Assembly (NCBI RefSeq): GCF_900102335.1
Contig: NZ_FNBM01000001.1
Coordinates: 248,001 to 312,000, forward strand
Direction: 5' to 3'
Origin: Phytopseudomonas seleniipraecipitans
Lineage (GTDB): Bacteria; Pseudomonadota; Gammaproteobacteria; Pseudomonadales; Pseudomonadaceae
DNA length: 64,000 bases
In this document: positions 9,117 through 17,979 of the stretch, piece by piece
How the letters are laid out: each line of letters opens with the position of its first letter
How positions within the stretch are numbered: position 1 is the stretch's first letter
Notes under the pieces: generated by a model
Database searches by the model: none
The model's input: the letters and a program-made list of their open reading frames with translations, nothing else
What the model was told of the DNA's origin: nothing
Program-made: the position numbers and the translations under genes

Positions 9117-10316
9117 ATGAAAACAATTGCTTCATCTACGGGACACAATGCGGCTGCGGCCTATCCTCCTGCTTGGGGTGCAGTCTTTTCGATGGCGCTG
9201 TGTGTGGTCGTGCTGATTGCCTCGGAGTTCATGCCGGTCAGCCTGCTGACGCCCATCGCGCAGGACCTTGGCATCAGCCAGGGGCAGGCAGGTCAGGCGA
9301 TTTCCATTTCCGGCTTCTTCGCGGTGTTGACCAGCCTGCTCAACACGCCGCTGACCGGTCGCTTTGATCGCAAAAGAGTGCTGCTCGGTTTCAGCTTCCT
9401 GCTGCTGTTATCGGGTGTGACGGTGGCGTTTGCGCCCAACGGCGTGGTGTTCATGACCGGTCGGGCCTTGCTGGGTGTCGCCATCGGTGGCTTCTGGTCG
9501 ATGTCGACTGCCACAGTCATGCGTCTAGTACCGAAGGATTCGGTCGCCAAGGGACTGGCGTTGATCAATGGCGGTAACGCGTTAGCCGCGACTGTCGCCG
9601 CGCCGCTGGGCAGTTTTCTGGGGCAGTACATTGGCTGGCGTGGCGCGTTCTTTCTGGTGATCCCGCTCGCGGTGCTGGCCTTCGCGTGGCAGTGGTTGAG
9701 CGTCCCGGCGATGAGCAGCCCGCAGAACAGCCGGGCGACCAATCCTTTCAAGCTGCTGCGCAATCCGCAGGTGGCCATCGGCATGCTCGCGATCATGCTG
9801 CTGTTCATGGGCCAGTTCGCGGTCTTCACCTACCTGCGTCCGTTTCTGGAAAGCATCACCGGCGTGAGCGTGACCACGTTGTCGCTGATGTTGCTGCTGC
9901 TGGGCCTCTGCGGTCTGGCAGGGACCTGGATGATCGGAGGGCTGCTGCAAAAACGCATTTACGCCTACCTGATCGCAATCCCGCTGGCAATGGCCGTGCT
10001 AGCTGCTGTGTTGATTGCGCTGGGGCATTCGCCTGTGGCCGTCGCTGTTGTGCTCGGTGTCTGGGGACTGGTGGCCACGCCTGCGCCGGTGGCCTGGGGT
10101 TTGTGGCTCAGCCGCACGCTGCCAGACGACGCCGAAGCCGGTGGCGGCCTGATGGTTGCGGTCATTCAGATGGCGATCACCGTGGGTGCTGGCGTGGGTG
10201 GCGCGTTGTTCGATCACCTCGGCTGGTGGAGCCCTTTCGCATTTGGCGCCGTGGTGTTGTCCGGTTCGGCCGCCTTTGCCCTGGCCGCAATGCGTCACGC
10301 TCGATTCAGCGCATGA
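9117..10316 (+). CDS. MFS transporter, DHA1 family
   Basis: A 399-residue, 12-helix inner-membrane major facilitator of the drug:H+ antiporter-1 type. Helix 1 contains ASEFMPVSLLTPIAQDLGIS, the usual opening of the AraJ/NepI-like branch. The loop 2-3 motif A region is LTGRFDRKRVLLG, and motif C-like glycines occur at GGNALAATVAAPLGSFLG. The ATG at 9117 is chosen over the longer frame (from 8949, overlapping lysR) because helix 1 follows at a normal distance. It is divergent from the LysR gene and 45 bases ahead of an alpha/beta hydrolase, with which it is probably cotranscribed. Substrate unknown; export of a small toxic compound is likely. Confidence 0.9.
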   Translation: MKTIASSTGHNAAAAYPPAWGAVFSMALCVVVLIASEFMPVSLLTPIAQDLGISQGQAGQAISISGFFAVLTSLLNTPLTGRFDRKRVLLGFSFLLLLSGVTVAFAPNGVVFMTGRALLGVAIGGFWSMSTATVMRLVPKDSVAKGLALINGGNALAATVAAPLGSFLGQYIGWRGAFFLVIPLAVLAFAWQWLSVPAMSSPQNSRATNPFKLLRNPQVAIGMLAIMLLFMGQFAVFTYLRPFLESITGVSVTTLSLMLLLLGLCGLAGTWMIGGLLQKRIYAYLIAIPLAMAVLAAVLIALGHSPVAVAVVLGVWGLVATPAPVAWGLWLSRTLPDDAEAGGGLMVAVIQMAITVGAGVGGALFDHLGWWSPFAFGAVVLSGSAAFALAAMRHARFSA

Positions 10317-10361
10317 AGCAATAAAGAACCTTTGTTTATCCCTCGATTCAGGAAACCGCAA

Positions 10362-11390
10362 ATGAAGAGACTTCTGGTGATGCTTGGGCTTTTAGTGGGC
10401 TCCCATGTGGCAATGGGAGCAGATATGTCCAACGGCGCAAACAACTTCTACAAGAGCGACACCCTCATTCAGCAGAAGGTGACGTTCAACAACCAGTACA
10501 AGATGCGCGTGGCCGGGAACCTGTTCATTCCGAAAGGCTGGGACCCGGACGTAAAGGGGCCGGCCATCATCGTCGGCCACCCCATGGGGGCAGTGAAAGA
10601 GCAGAGTTCCAACCTGTATGCACAGAAGCTGGCCGAACAGGGTTTCGTGACCCTGTCCCTGGACTTGTCGTTCTGGGGCGAGAGTGAAGGCCGACCACGC
10701 AATGCCGTATCACCGGACCTCTACGCCGAAGACTTCAGCGCGGCAGTGGATTTCCTCGGCACCCAGACCTTCGTCGACAAAAACCGCATCGGTGTTCTGG
10801 GTATCTGCGGCAGCGGCAGCTTCGTCATCAGCGCTGCCAAGATCGACCCGCGCATGAAAGCCATCGCCACCGTCAGCATGTACGACATGGGCGCTGCCAA
10901 CCGTAACGGACTCAAGCACTCGCAGACGCTGGAGCAAAGAAAGAAGATCATCGCCGAAGCGGCGGCGCAGCGTGACCTGGAATTTGCGGGCGGCGAGACC
11001 AGATACACCAGCGGCACCGTGCACGAGATCACCGAAAAATCGCATCCGATCGAGCGCGAGTTCTACGATTTCTACCGTACGCCGCGTGGCGAGTTCACGC
11101 CTGAAGGCCAGTCGCCCAAGCTGACGACGCACCCGACGCTGACCAGCAACGTCAAGTTCATGAACTTCTATCCATTCAATGACATCGCCTCGATCTCGCC
11201 GCGACCGATGCTGTTCATCGCAGGCTCCGAAGCGCACTCGCTCGAGTTCAGCCAGGAAGCCTTCAAGCTCGCTGGTGAGCCTAAACAACTGGTGATTGTG
11301 CCAGGGGCTGGTCATGTCGATTTGTACGATCGGGTCAAACTGATCCCATTCGACTCGCTGAGCGAGTTCTTCAGAAAGAACCTGAAGTAA
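10362..11390 (+). CDS. Secreted alpha/beta hydrolase (YcjY-like)
   Basis: A 342-residue alpha/beta hydrolase with a short signal peptide (MKRLLVMLGLLVGSHVAMGA). The oxyanion-region segment is IIVGHPMGAVKEQSS. The nucleophile elbow is GICGSGSF, in the usual G-x-C/S-x-G position, near residue 150. The acid is probably in LFIAGSEAHS, and the catalytic histidine in PGAGHVDLYD near residue 322. This resembles the dienelactone hydrolase/YcjY branch. The ATG at 10362 follows AGGAAA. It is probably in an operon with the MFS gene upstream under the divergent LysR. No terminator is obvious in the 157 bases before sbcC. The nucleophile could be the Cys or the Ser of GICGSG; sequence alone does not decide. 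Confidence 0.85.
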   Translation: MKRLLVMLGLLVGSHVAMGADMSNGANNFYKSDTLIQQKVTFNNQYKMRVAGNLFIPKGWDPDVKGPAIIVGHPMGAVKEQSSNLYAQKLAEQGFVTLSLDLSFWGESEGRPRNAVSPDLYAEDFSAAVDFLGTQTFVDKNRIGVLGICGSGSFVISAAKIDPRMKAIATVSMYDMGAANRNGLKHSQTLEQRKKIIAEAAAQRDLEFAGGETRYTSGTVHEITEKSHPIEREFYDFYRTPRGEFTPEGQSPKLTTHPTLTSNVKFMNFYPFNDIASISPRPMLFIAGSEAHSLEFSQEAFKLAGEPKQLVIVPGAGHVDLYDRVKLIPFDSLSEFFRKNLK

Positions 11391-11547
11391 CAGGCTCGAC
11401 CGACCAAAACCCTGCTGGTGAGACGCGTATTGAGCCGATATCCCAGCTGATCACTCTCCTCAACAAGCAGGGTCCCCGGCATGGGCGACAGCCTCGCAAC
11501 GGTGCGACAATAGCTGTTCTGCCGTGACCCGAGCTCAGTCCCCGTCC

Positions 11548-14500
11548 ATGAAAATCCTCAGCCTGCGCCTGAAGAACCTCAACTCGCTCAAGGGCGAGTG
11601 GAAGATTGATTTCACCGCCGAGCCGTTCGCCAGCAATGGGCTGTTCGCCATTACCGGACCAACAGGCGCTGGCAAGACGACGTTGCTCGATGCCATCTGC
11701 CTGGCGCTGTATCACCGCACGCCGCGTATGGAACGGGTCGGCGGCGAGAATGAGCTGATGACCCGGCACACCGCAGAATGCCTGGCCGAGGTCGAGTTCG
11801 AGGTGAAGGGGCAAGGTTATCGGGCGTTCTGGAGCCAGCGCCGCGCGCGGGATAAATCCGACGGTGCGCTACAAGGCGCCAAGGCCGAGCTGGCGCGGCT
11901 GGATGGCGAAATCATCACCGACAAACTCAGCGAAAAGCCCCGCGAAGTGGAGCGCCTGACCGGCCTGGATTTCGGCCGTTTCACCAAGTCGATGCTGCTG
12001 GCGCAAGGTGGTTTTGCCGCGTTTCTCGAAGCCTCGGCCAACCAGCGCGCCGAGCTGCTGGAGGAGCTGACCGGCACCGATATCTACGGGCTGATCTCTC
12101 AGCGTGTGTTCGAGGACACCCGCGAGGTGAAGACCCAGCTCGATCAGCTGCGCGCCCGTGCCGATGGTGTCGAACTGTTGAGTGATGAACAGCGCCAGGC
12201 CCTCGCAGACGAATCCGCGCAGTTGGCGGTCGAGGAGGGCGAGACGCAGCACGCCTGTGCCGAGGCCGGCCGGCAACGGCAATGGTTGACCGATCTCGCA
12301 CGCGTGGCAGGGCAGGTCACCACCGCCGCGGCGCAGCTTGAGGCGGCCGCTCAGGCCGAGCAGCAGGCGGCAGGCGAGTTGATGCGTTTGCAGCAGAGCG
12401 AGCCGGCGCAGCGGCTGCAGCCGATGTATCAAGCCAAACGCGAAGCGGGCCGTGCACTGGCGGCCAGTGAAGAGGAACAGCAAGCGCATCAGCGTGAGTG
12501 GGTCGAGGTCAATGCGCGTTTGCACGCTAGCCTGAAGCAGGCGGCGCAGGCCAGCGCCGCCGTCGCCCTGGGCAAACAGCAGACGCTGCAGCAGCTGGAG
12601 GATGAATGCAGCACCCTCGATGCGCAGTTGCAGGCCTCTGCCGATCACCAGCGGTTGGCCGCGCAACTCAGCGGTTGGCAGCACGCCTTCGAGGTGCGCG
12701 AGCAGGCGCAGCACGCCATCGCCGCGCTGCAGGCACGTCAGCAGACGGGCGCCGAGCAGGTGCAAAGGCTTCAGCTCAGCCTGGGCGGCGTCGCTCAGTC
12801 GGTTCAGGCTGCGGCGCAAGCCAAGGCCGATGCCGAGCAGCGGGTTGCCGATGTCGAGGCGCGCTGGCAGGAGGCGCTCGCCGGGCGCACTGAAGCGGAC
12901 TGGCGGGACCACTGGCAACAGGTTCATGCCCGCGGCAGCGCGCTGGAGCAGCTGGCGCAACTGGCTGAGCGGCGCGCTCAGCTCACCCGGCAACAGCAGC
13001 GCGTAGCCGCCAATCTGGCTCGCCAACAGCAAGGCCTGAGTGAGCGGGAGACCGAGCGCATGGCGTTGCGCGAGCGTTATCGCGAGGTGAAGCAACGGCT
13101 GACCGATCAGGACAAGTTGCTCGAGCAGGAGCAGCGTATCCAGGCGCTGGAGGCGTACCGGGCGCAGCTTCAGGCCGAAGAGGCTTGCCCGCTGTGCGGC
13201 TCCACCGAGCATCCGGCCATCGCGGCGTATCGGGCGCTGGATGTCTCGGCTACCCAGCGTGAACGTGACGAGGCGCGGCAGACGCTCGATGCACTGACCG
13301 AACAGGGACAGAACCTCGGCAATCAGGTCGCGACCTTGCAGGCTCAGGTGGCGCAGTGTCAGGAGCAGGCGCAGGAACTGCAGCAGCACCTCGACGCGAT
13401 CACTACCGCCTGGCAGCGCCAGGGCGAGGTGCTGAAGCCGTTGCCCGAAGACGAACCGGCGCTTGCCGCCGCACAGACCCGGCAGATCGCCGAGCGAGTC
13501 GAGGTTGACGGCACGCTGAAGAAACTCGATGGCCTCAAGCTGGAGCTCGACCGCGCCCGCCAGGCCGCCAATATCGGCAATCAGAAGCACACCGCCGCCC
13601 AGCAGCAACTTGGCGCCGTCGAGCGGGATCGCGACCTCGCGCAAACCACGCTGCAGGCGCTGGACGAGCAACTGGACGCACAGCGCGCGCGGCAGCAGCA
13701 GGTCGAGGCGGAGTTGACGACGCAACTGGCCGCCTTCGGTCATTCCCTGCCCGTTGACGGCGCCGCCTGGCTGGCCGCGCGCCAGGCCGATGCCGAGTGC
13801 TGGCAGGCGGCGCAGCAGCGGCGTCAGGCGTTGGCGCAACAGCAGCCTACTCTGCAGCACCAGCTCGGCGAGGCGCAGAAACAATCACAGCAATGGCTGG
13901 CACGCTGGCAGGCCGCAGGCGGTGAAGCATTCGACGCGCAGCGGCTGGAGCAGGCCGAGACACAGCTCGACGCGGCCGAAGCCGACTGGCAAAGCGCGGA
14001 GCGGCGCGGTATGGAACTGCGCATCACCCTCGATAACCTGACTCAGCGGCAGGTCGGGTTGCGCGTCGCCGAGCAGGCCGCCGCCGCGCAGTGGCAAGCG
14101 GCCCTGACCAGCAGCCCGTTCAGCGATGAACAGGCGTTTCTCGATGCGTTGCTCGATGACAACCAGCGTGAGCAGTTGCAAGCACTCAAGGAGCGCCTGC
14201 AGACATCGCGCACCGAAGCCCAGGCGCTGCACGCCGCGGCGCATGCGCAAGTGGCCGAATTGCAGGCTGCCCCGCAGACCGAGCACAGTGCCGCGTACCT
14301 GGACGAGCACCTGCAGGCGTTGCAGGCGACGTTGAAGCAGCTCGGTCAGCGCCAGGGCGAAATTCGCGGACAGTTGCAGGGCGATGACGCACGGCGGCTG
14401 AACCAGCAGGCGCTGTTCGAAGCCATCACCCGCCAGCAAGGTGAATACGACAGCTGGCAGCAGCTCAATAGCCTGATCGGCTCAGCCGATGGTGCCAAAT

Positions 14501-14961
14501 ACCGACGCTTCGCCCAGGGGCTGACCCTCGGCCACCTGGTGCACCTGGCCAATGGTCAGCTGCAGCGTCTGCACGGGCGCTACCAACTGGCGCGTAAATC
14601 CCAGGGCGAGCTGGAGCTGGAGGTCATCGACACCTGGCAGGGCGACGTGGCGCGCGATACCCGCACGCTGTCCGGCGGCGAAAGCTTTCTGGTCAGCCTG
14701 GCGCTGGCGCTGGCGCTGTCCGATCTGGTCAGCCACAAGACGCGCATCGACTCGCTGTTTCTCGATGAAGGCTTCGGCACACTCGATGGGGAAACCCTGG
14801 AAGTGGCTCTCGATGCACTCGACAACCTCAATGCCAGCGGCAAGATGATCGGCGTGATCAGCCACGTCGAAGCGCTCAAGGAGCGCGTGGCGGTGCAGCT
14901 CAAGGTGAGCAAGGGCGTGGGCATGGGCTACAGCACACTGGAGAAACGTTATGCGCTTTGA
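11548..14961 (+). CDS. sbcC: Exonuclease SbcC (Rad50-like ATPase)
   Basis: A 1137-residue SMC-like ATPase that pairs with SbcD to process hairpins and blocked double-strand ends. Walker A is GPTGAGKTT at residues 37-45. A very long Gln/Ala-rich coiled coil is interrupted by the zinc hook CPLC at 547-550. The ABC signature LSGGES is at 1041-1046 and Walker B FLDEGFGTLD at about 1071-1080. The ATG at 11548 is preferred to the in-frame GTG at 11524 because MKILSLRLKNL is the usual N-terminus. No clear Shine-Dalgarno is present. sbcD sits about 10.9 kb upstream behind its own terminator, so sbcC must have a separate promoter or rely on read-through from the hydrolase operon. Confidence 0.97.
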   Translation: MKILSLRLKNLNSLKGEWKIDFTAEPFASNGLFAITGPTGAGKTTLLDAICLALYHRTPRMERVGGENELMTRHTAECLAEVEFEVKGQGYRAFWSQRRARDKSDGALQGAKAELARLDGEIITDKLSEKPREVERLTGLDFGRFTKSMLLAQGGFAAFLEASANQRAELLEELTGTDIYGLISQRVFEDTREVKTQLDQLRARADGVELLSDEQRQALADESAQLAVEEGETQHACAEAGRQRQWLTDLARVAGQVTTAAAQLEAAAQAEQQAAGELMRLQQSEPAQRLQPMYQAKREAGRALAASEEEQQAHQREWVEVNARLHASLKQAAQASAAVALGKQQTLQQLEDECSTLDAQLQASADHQRLAAQLSGWQHAFEVREQAQHAIAALQARQQTGAEQVQRLQLSLGGVAQSVQAAAQAKADAEQRVADVEARWQEALAGRTEADWRDHWQQVHARGSALEQLAQLAERRAQLTRQQQRVAANLARQQQGLSERETERMALRERYREVKQRLTDQDKLLEQEQRIQALEAYRAQLQAEEACPLCGSTEHPAIAAYRALDVSATQRERDEARQTLDALTEQGQNLGNQVATLQAQVAQCQEQAQELQQHLDAITTAWQRQGEVLKPLPEDEPALAAAQTRQIAERVEVDGTLKKLDGLKLELDRARQAANIGNQKHTAAQQQLGAVERDRDLAQTTLQALDEQLDAQRARQQQVEAELTTQLAAFGHSLPVDGAAWLAARQADAECWQAAQQRRQALAQQQPTLQHQLGEAQKQSQQWLARWQAAGGEAFDAQRLEQAETQLDAAEADWQSAERRGMELRITLDNLTQRQVGLRVAEQAAAAQWQAALTSSPFSDEQAFLDALLDDNQREQLQALKERLQTSRTEAQALHAAAHAQVAELQAAPQTEHSAAYLDEHLQALQATLKQLGQRQGEIRGQLQGDDARRLNQQALFEAITRQQGEYDSWQQLNSLIGSADGAKYRRFAQGLTLGHLVHLANGQLQRLHGRYQLARKSQGELELEVIDTWQGDVARDTRTLSGGESFLVSLALALALSDLVSHKTRIDSLFLDEGFGTLDGETLEVALDALDNLNASGKMIGVISHVEALKERVAVQLKVSKGVGMGYSTLEKRYAL

Positions 14962-15484
14962 CAAGCCACTGATACCTCACCGTGTTCGCCGGACCTTGTC
15001 TGCCTCGCCTGGATTTTTCCAGCTGCCTGTTGGGTTAATGGGGCTGTGCCTGCTGGTCGGCGTTGCCCAGGCCGAAGATGTGCAGAACGATCACGGCCTG
15101 CAAGTGATGGATGAACGCGGTTGTGTGCTCGGTAACGCATCGATGCAGGCGCCGACCCTGACGCTGATGGCGGCAGCCTACGGCGAGTCCGAGGCGCGCA
15201 AGGACATGGCACTGGCGCAGATGACTCAGGCGCTCGATGCCGGTTGTCCGGTCGATGAACCTGACCAGATGGGTTTATCTGCGCTGAATGGTGCGATTCT
15301 CTATGGCGAACCGGCGCTGGTCACCTTGCTGCTGGAGCACGGCGCCGATCCGCGGCGCAAGATCGTCAGCCCGAAAACCACCCTCAACGGCCTCGACTCG
15401 TTCGCCTTCCTCGCCATGCTTACCCAGCGTGACGGCAAGCGTGACCGCACCGCTATCAGGGCGCTGCTGGAAAAGAAACGCTAG
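14951..15484 (+). CDS. Small exported ankyrin-repeat-like protein
   Basis: A 177-residue protein with a hydrophobic N-terminal segment (LPVGLMGLCLLVGVAQA, about residues 24-40), which suggests periplasmic export. The mature part has one clear ankyrin unit, MGLSALNGAILYGEPALVTL followed by LLEHGADPRRK. A more degenerate repeat precedes it (TLMAAAYGESEARKDMALAQ) and another follows. Its start overlaps the last 11 bases of sbcC, so translation is probably coupled. A functional link to SbcCD is unclear because this protein looks exported. Function is unknown. Ankyrin units generally mediate protein contacts. Confidence 0.75.
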   Translation: MRFDKPLIPHRVRRTLSASPGFFQLPVGLMGLCLLVGVAQAEDVQNDHGLQVMDERGCVLGNASMQAPTLTLMAAAYGESEARKDMALAQMTQALDAGCPVDEPDQMGLSALNGAILYGEPALVTLLLEHGADPRRKIVSPKTTLNGLDSFAFLAMLTQRDGKRDRTAIRALLEKKR

Positions 15485-15613
15485 CCGTTTCGCTTGTGAT
15501 CGCGCGGCGCAACACCAATGGTTGCAAATACGCCGTGGAACCATCTGGCGAGTAGGGCTCTCTGTTGTAGGTCTTTTTAATCGCCTTCGTGCAGATTCCT
15601 TACCGACTCAGGG

Positions 15614-17257
15614 ATGCCCATGCAACGACGTAACCTCCTTAAAGCCTCCATGATGCTGGCCGCCGTCAGTGGCCTGCCAGCTGGCCTGTTCAGCCTGCGC
15701 AGCTTCGCCGAAACCGCTGATGGCAAGGCCGAACCGTTCGATTTCAAACAGCTGCAGGCTCGGGCCAAAAGTATGGCCGGCCGCGCCTACCAGAGTACTG
15801 CCGAGGTGCTGCCCAAGACCCTCGCCGAGCTGACGCCGCAGCAATTCAACGCCATCCAGTACGACCCGGCGCATTCGCTGTGGAACGAACTGGACGGACA
15901 GCTCGACGTGCAGTTCTTCCACGTCGGCATGGGTTTCCGCCAGCCGGTGCGCATGCACGCCGTCGACGCCAAGAGCCGGGTGGCGCGCGAAGTGCATTTC
16001 CGCCCTGATCTGTTCGAATACGGCAAGAGTGGTGTGGAGGTCGATCAGCTCAAGGGTGACCTGGGTTTCGCCGGCCTGAAGGTGTTCAAGCAGCCGAATA
16101 TCGACAAATACGACATCGTTTCCTTCCTCGGTGCCAGCTACTTCCGTGCGGTGGATAACACCGGCCAGTACGGCCTGTCGGCCCGCGGTCTGGCGGTCGA
16201 TACCTTCACCGACAAACCCGAGGAATTCCCCGACTTCACCGAGTTCTGGTTCGAGACGCCGGACAAGGATGCGACCCGTTTCGTGCTCTACGCACTGCTT
16301 GATTCGCCCAGCGCCACTGGTGCCTACCGCTTCGACATCGACTGCCTGGAAGACCGTGTGGTGATGGACATCGACGCGCACATCAATGCGCGCAAGGCGA
16401 TCAAGCAGCTGGGCGTTACGCCGATGACCAGCATGTTCGCCTGCGGTAGCCACGAGCGTCGCATGTGCGATTTCGTCGCCACGGCGATCCACGACAGCGA
16501 TCGCCTGTCCATGTGGCGGGGCAACGGCGAGTGGTTGTGCCGGCCGTTGAACAATCCGGAAAAGCTGCAGTTCAACGCGTTTGCTGACAACAACCCGAAA
16601 GGCTTCGGCCTGGTGCAGTTCGACCACGACTTCAAGTCCTACCAGGACACCGTGGTCTGGTACAGCCGCCGGCCGAGCCTGTGGGTCGAGCCGACCACCC
16701 AATGGGGCGAGGGCAGCATCGATCTGCTGGAAATTCCCACCACCGGCGAGACCATGGATAACATCGTCTGCTTCTGGAATCCCAAGCAGGCCATCGAGCC
16801 TGGCACCTCGCTGAACTTCGGCTACAAGCTGCACTGGGCAGCGCTGCCGCCGGTCAAGCCGACCCTGGCGCAGGCCCAGGCTACCCGATCCGGCATGGGT
16901 GGTTTCACCCTCGGCTGGGCGCCGGGCGAGCATTGGCCGAAACAGTGGGCACGACGCTTCGCCATCGATTTCGGCGGCGGCCCACTGGCCAAGATGGATG
17001 CCAAAGCCCAGGTCGAAGTGGTGGTCGAGGCGTCGCATGGCGAGGTCAAGGATTTCAGCATTCTTGCCTTGTACCCGGATGTCGAAGGCTTCCGCGCTCA
17101 GTTCGACTGGTTCCCGACCAGCGACAGCGTCGAGCCGGTGAACATGCGTGCCTACCTGCGCCGCGTCGACAACAAGGAAGTGCTCAGCGAAACCTGGCTG
17201 TACCAGTACTTCCCACCGGCGCCTGCAGAACGTCGCTACCCGGACTGGAAGGCCTGA
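15614..17257 (+). CDS. opgD: Glucans biosynthesis protein D (periplasmic glucan)
   Basis: A 547-residue OpgD/MdoD protein, a periplasmic enzyme that shapes the backbone of osmoregulated periplasmic glucans. The N-terminus has a twin-arginine signal ([13 protein letters not shown]), as is usual for OpgD and unlike OpgG. Family segments include [51 protein letters not shown], and [15 protein letters not shown]. Two start codons are possible (15614 and 15620) and either leaves the Tat signal intact. No opgG/opgH is adjacent. It stands alone downstream of the ankyrin-like gene. Confidence 0.96.
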   Translation: MPMQRRNLLKASMMLAAVSGLPAGLFSLRSFAETADGKAEPFDFKQLQARAKSMAGRAYQSTAEVLPKTLAELTPQQFNAIQYDPAHSLWNELDGQLDVQFFHVGMGFRQPVRMHAVDAKSRVAREVHFRPDLFEYGKSGVEVDQLKGDLGFAGLKVFKQPNIDKYDIVSFLGASYFRAVDNTGQYGLSARGLAVDTFTDKPEEFPDFTEFWFETPDKDATRFVLYALLDSPSATGAYRFDIDCLEDRVVMDIDAHINARKAIKQLGVTPMTSMFACGSHERRMCDFVATAIHDSDRLSMWRGNGEWLCRPLNNPEKLQFNAFADNNPKGFGLVQFDHDFKSYQDTVVWYSRRPSLWVEPTTQWGEGSIDLLEIPTTGETMDNIVCFWNPKQAIEPGTSLNFGYKLHWAALPPVKPTLAQAQATRSGMGGFTLGWAPGEHWPKQWARRFAIDFGGGPLAKMDAKAQVEVVVEASHGEVKDFSILALYPDVEGFRAQFDWFPTSDSVEPVNMRAYLRRVDNKEVLSETWLYQYFPPAPAERRYPDWKA

Positions 17258-17365
17258 GAGTCAGGCAAGTGAGCCGTGGCAGACGCCCCTTTGGGCGGCG
17301 CTCTGCCCACGGTTCCGGCCGGCCTGATAGACTGGCGCACTTTCCCGAATTCCAAGAAGTGCGCA

Positions 17366-17917
17366 ATGGCCCAGCCGTCCACGACCTACAAGATCGATCT
17401 CAACCTCACCGATATCGATCGCAGCATCTATGAAAACCTGCGTTTCACCGTGGCCCGCCATCCTTCGGAAACCGAGGAGCGTCTGGCGTCGCGGCTGATC
17501 GCCTATGCGCTGTTCTATCAGGAAAGCCTGGCCTTCGGGCGCGGCCTGTCGGATGTCGACGAGCCGGCGCTGTGGGAGAAAAGCCTGGACGGTCGTGTGC
17601 TGCACTGGATCGAAGTCGGCCAACCGGACAGCGAGCGCATCACCTGGTGCTCGCGACGTACCGAAAAATTCAGCCTGGTGGCTTACGGCAACCTGCGCGT
17701 GTGGCAGACCAAGTGTCTCGACCCGGTGCGCACCCTGAAAAACATCAATGTCGTCGCCCTGGGCCAGGAAGCGCTCGCCGATCTCGCTCAGGATATGCCC
17801 CGTGCGCTGAGCTGGAGCGTGATGATCAGTGATGGCGAGCTGTTCGTGACTGACGAGCGCGGCCAGCATGAAATCCCCATCGAGTGGCTGGCTGGCGAGC
17901 GCACTACAGGCAATTGA
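17366..17917 (+). CDS. yaeQ: YaeQ family protein
   Basis: A 183-residue cytoplasmic protein of the YaeQ family, which has a PD-(D/E)XK nuclease-like fold but no firmly known biochemical role. Family features are YKIDLNLTDIDRSIYENLRF at the N-terminus, RHPSETEERLASRLIAYALF, a DEPALWEKSLDGRVLHWIEVG stretch with the nuclease-like acidic residues, and WCSRRTEKFSLVAYG. The ATG at 17366 is chosen over the longer open frame from 17276. It lies 62 bases upstream of recJ on the same strand. The yaeQ-recJ pairing is also seen in P. aeruginosa as I recall it. Nearness to recJ hints at a nucleic-acid role but does not prove it. Confidence 0.92.
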   Translation: MAQPSTTYKIDLNLTDIDRSIYENLRFTVARHPSETEERLASRLIAYALFYQESLAFGRGLSDVDEPALWEKSLDGRVLHWIEVGQPDSERITWCSRRTEKFSLVAYGNLRVWQTKCLDPVRTLKNINVVALGQEALADLAQDMPRALSWSVMISDGELFVTDERGQHEIPIEWLAGERTTGN

Positions 17918-17979
17918 TCCACAGGCGTCCGTTCGGCTGGCGCCTCCCGTTTTAACCGCACGAGTAGAATCCGACCTCC

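Noticed and set aside
11869..13884. A very long open frame on the - strand inside sbcC (671 codons)
   Set aside because: It is fully antisense to the sbcC coiled coil, whose Gln/Ala-rich codons leave the opposite strand free of stops. The protein has no domain-like features.
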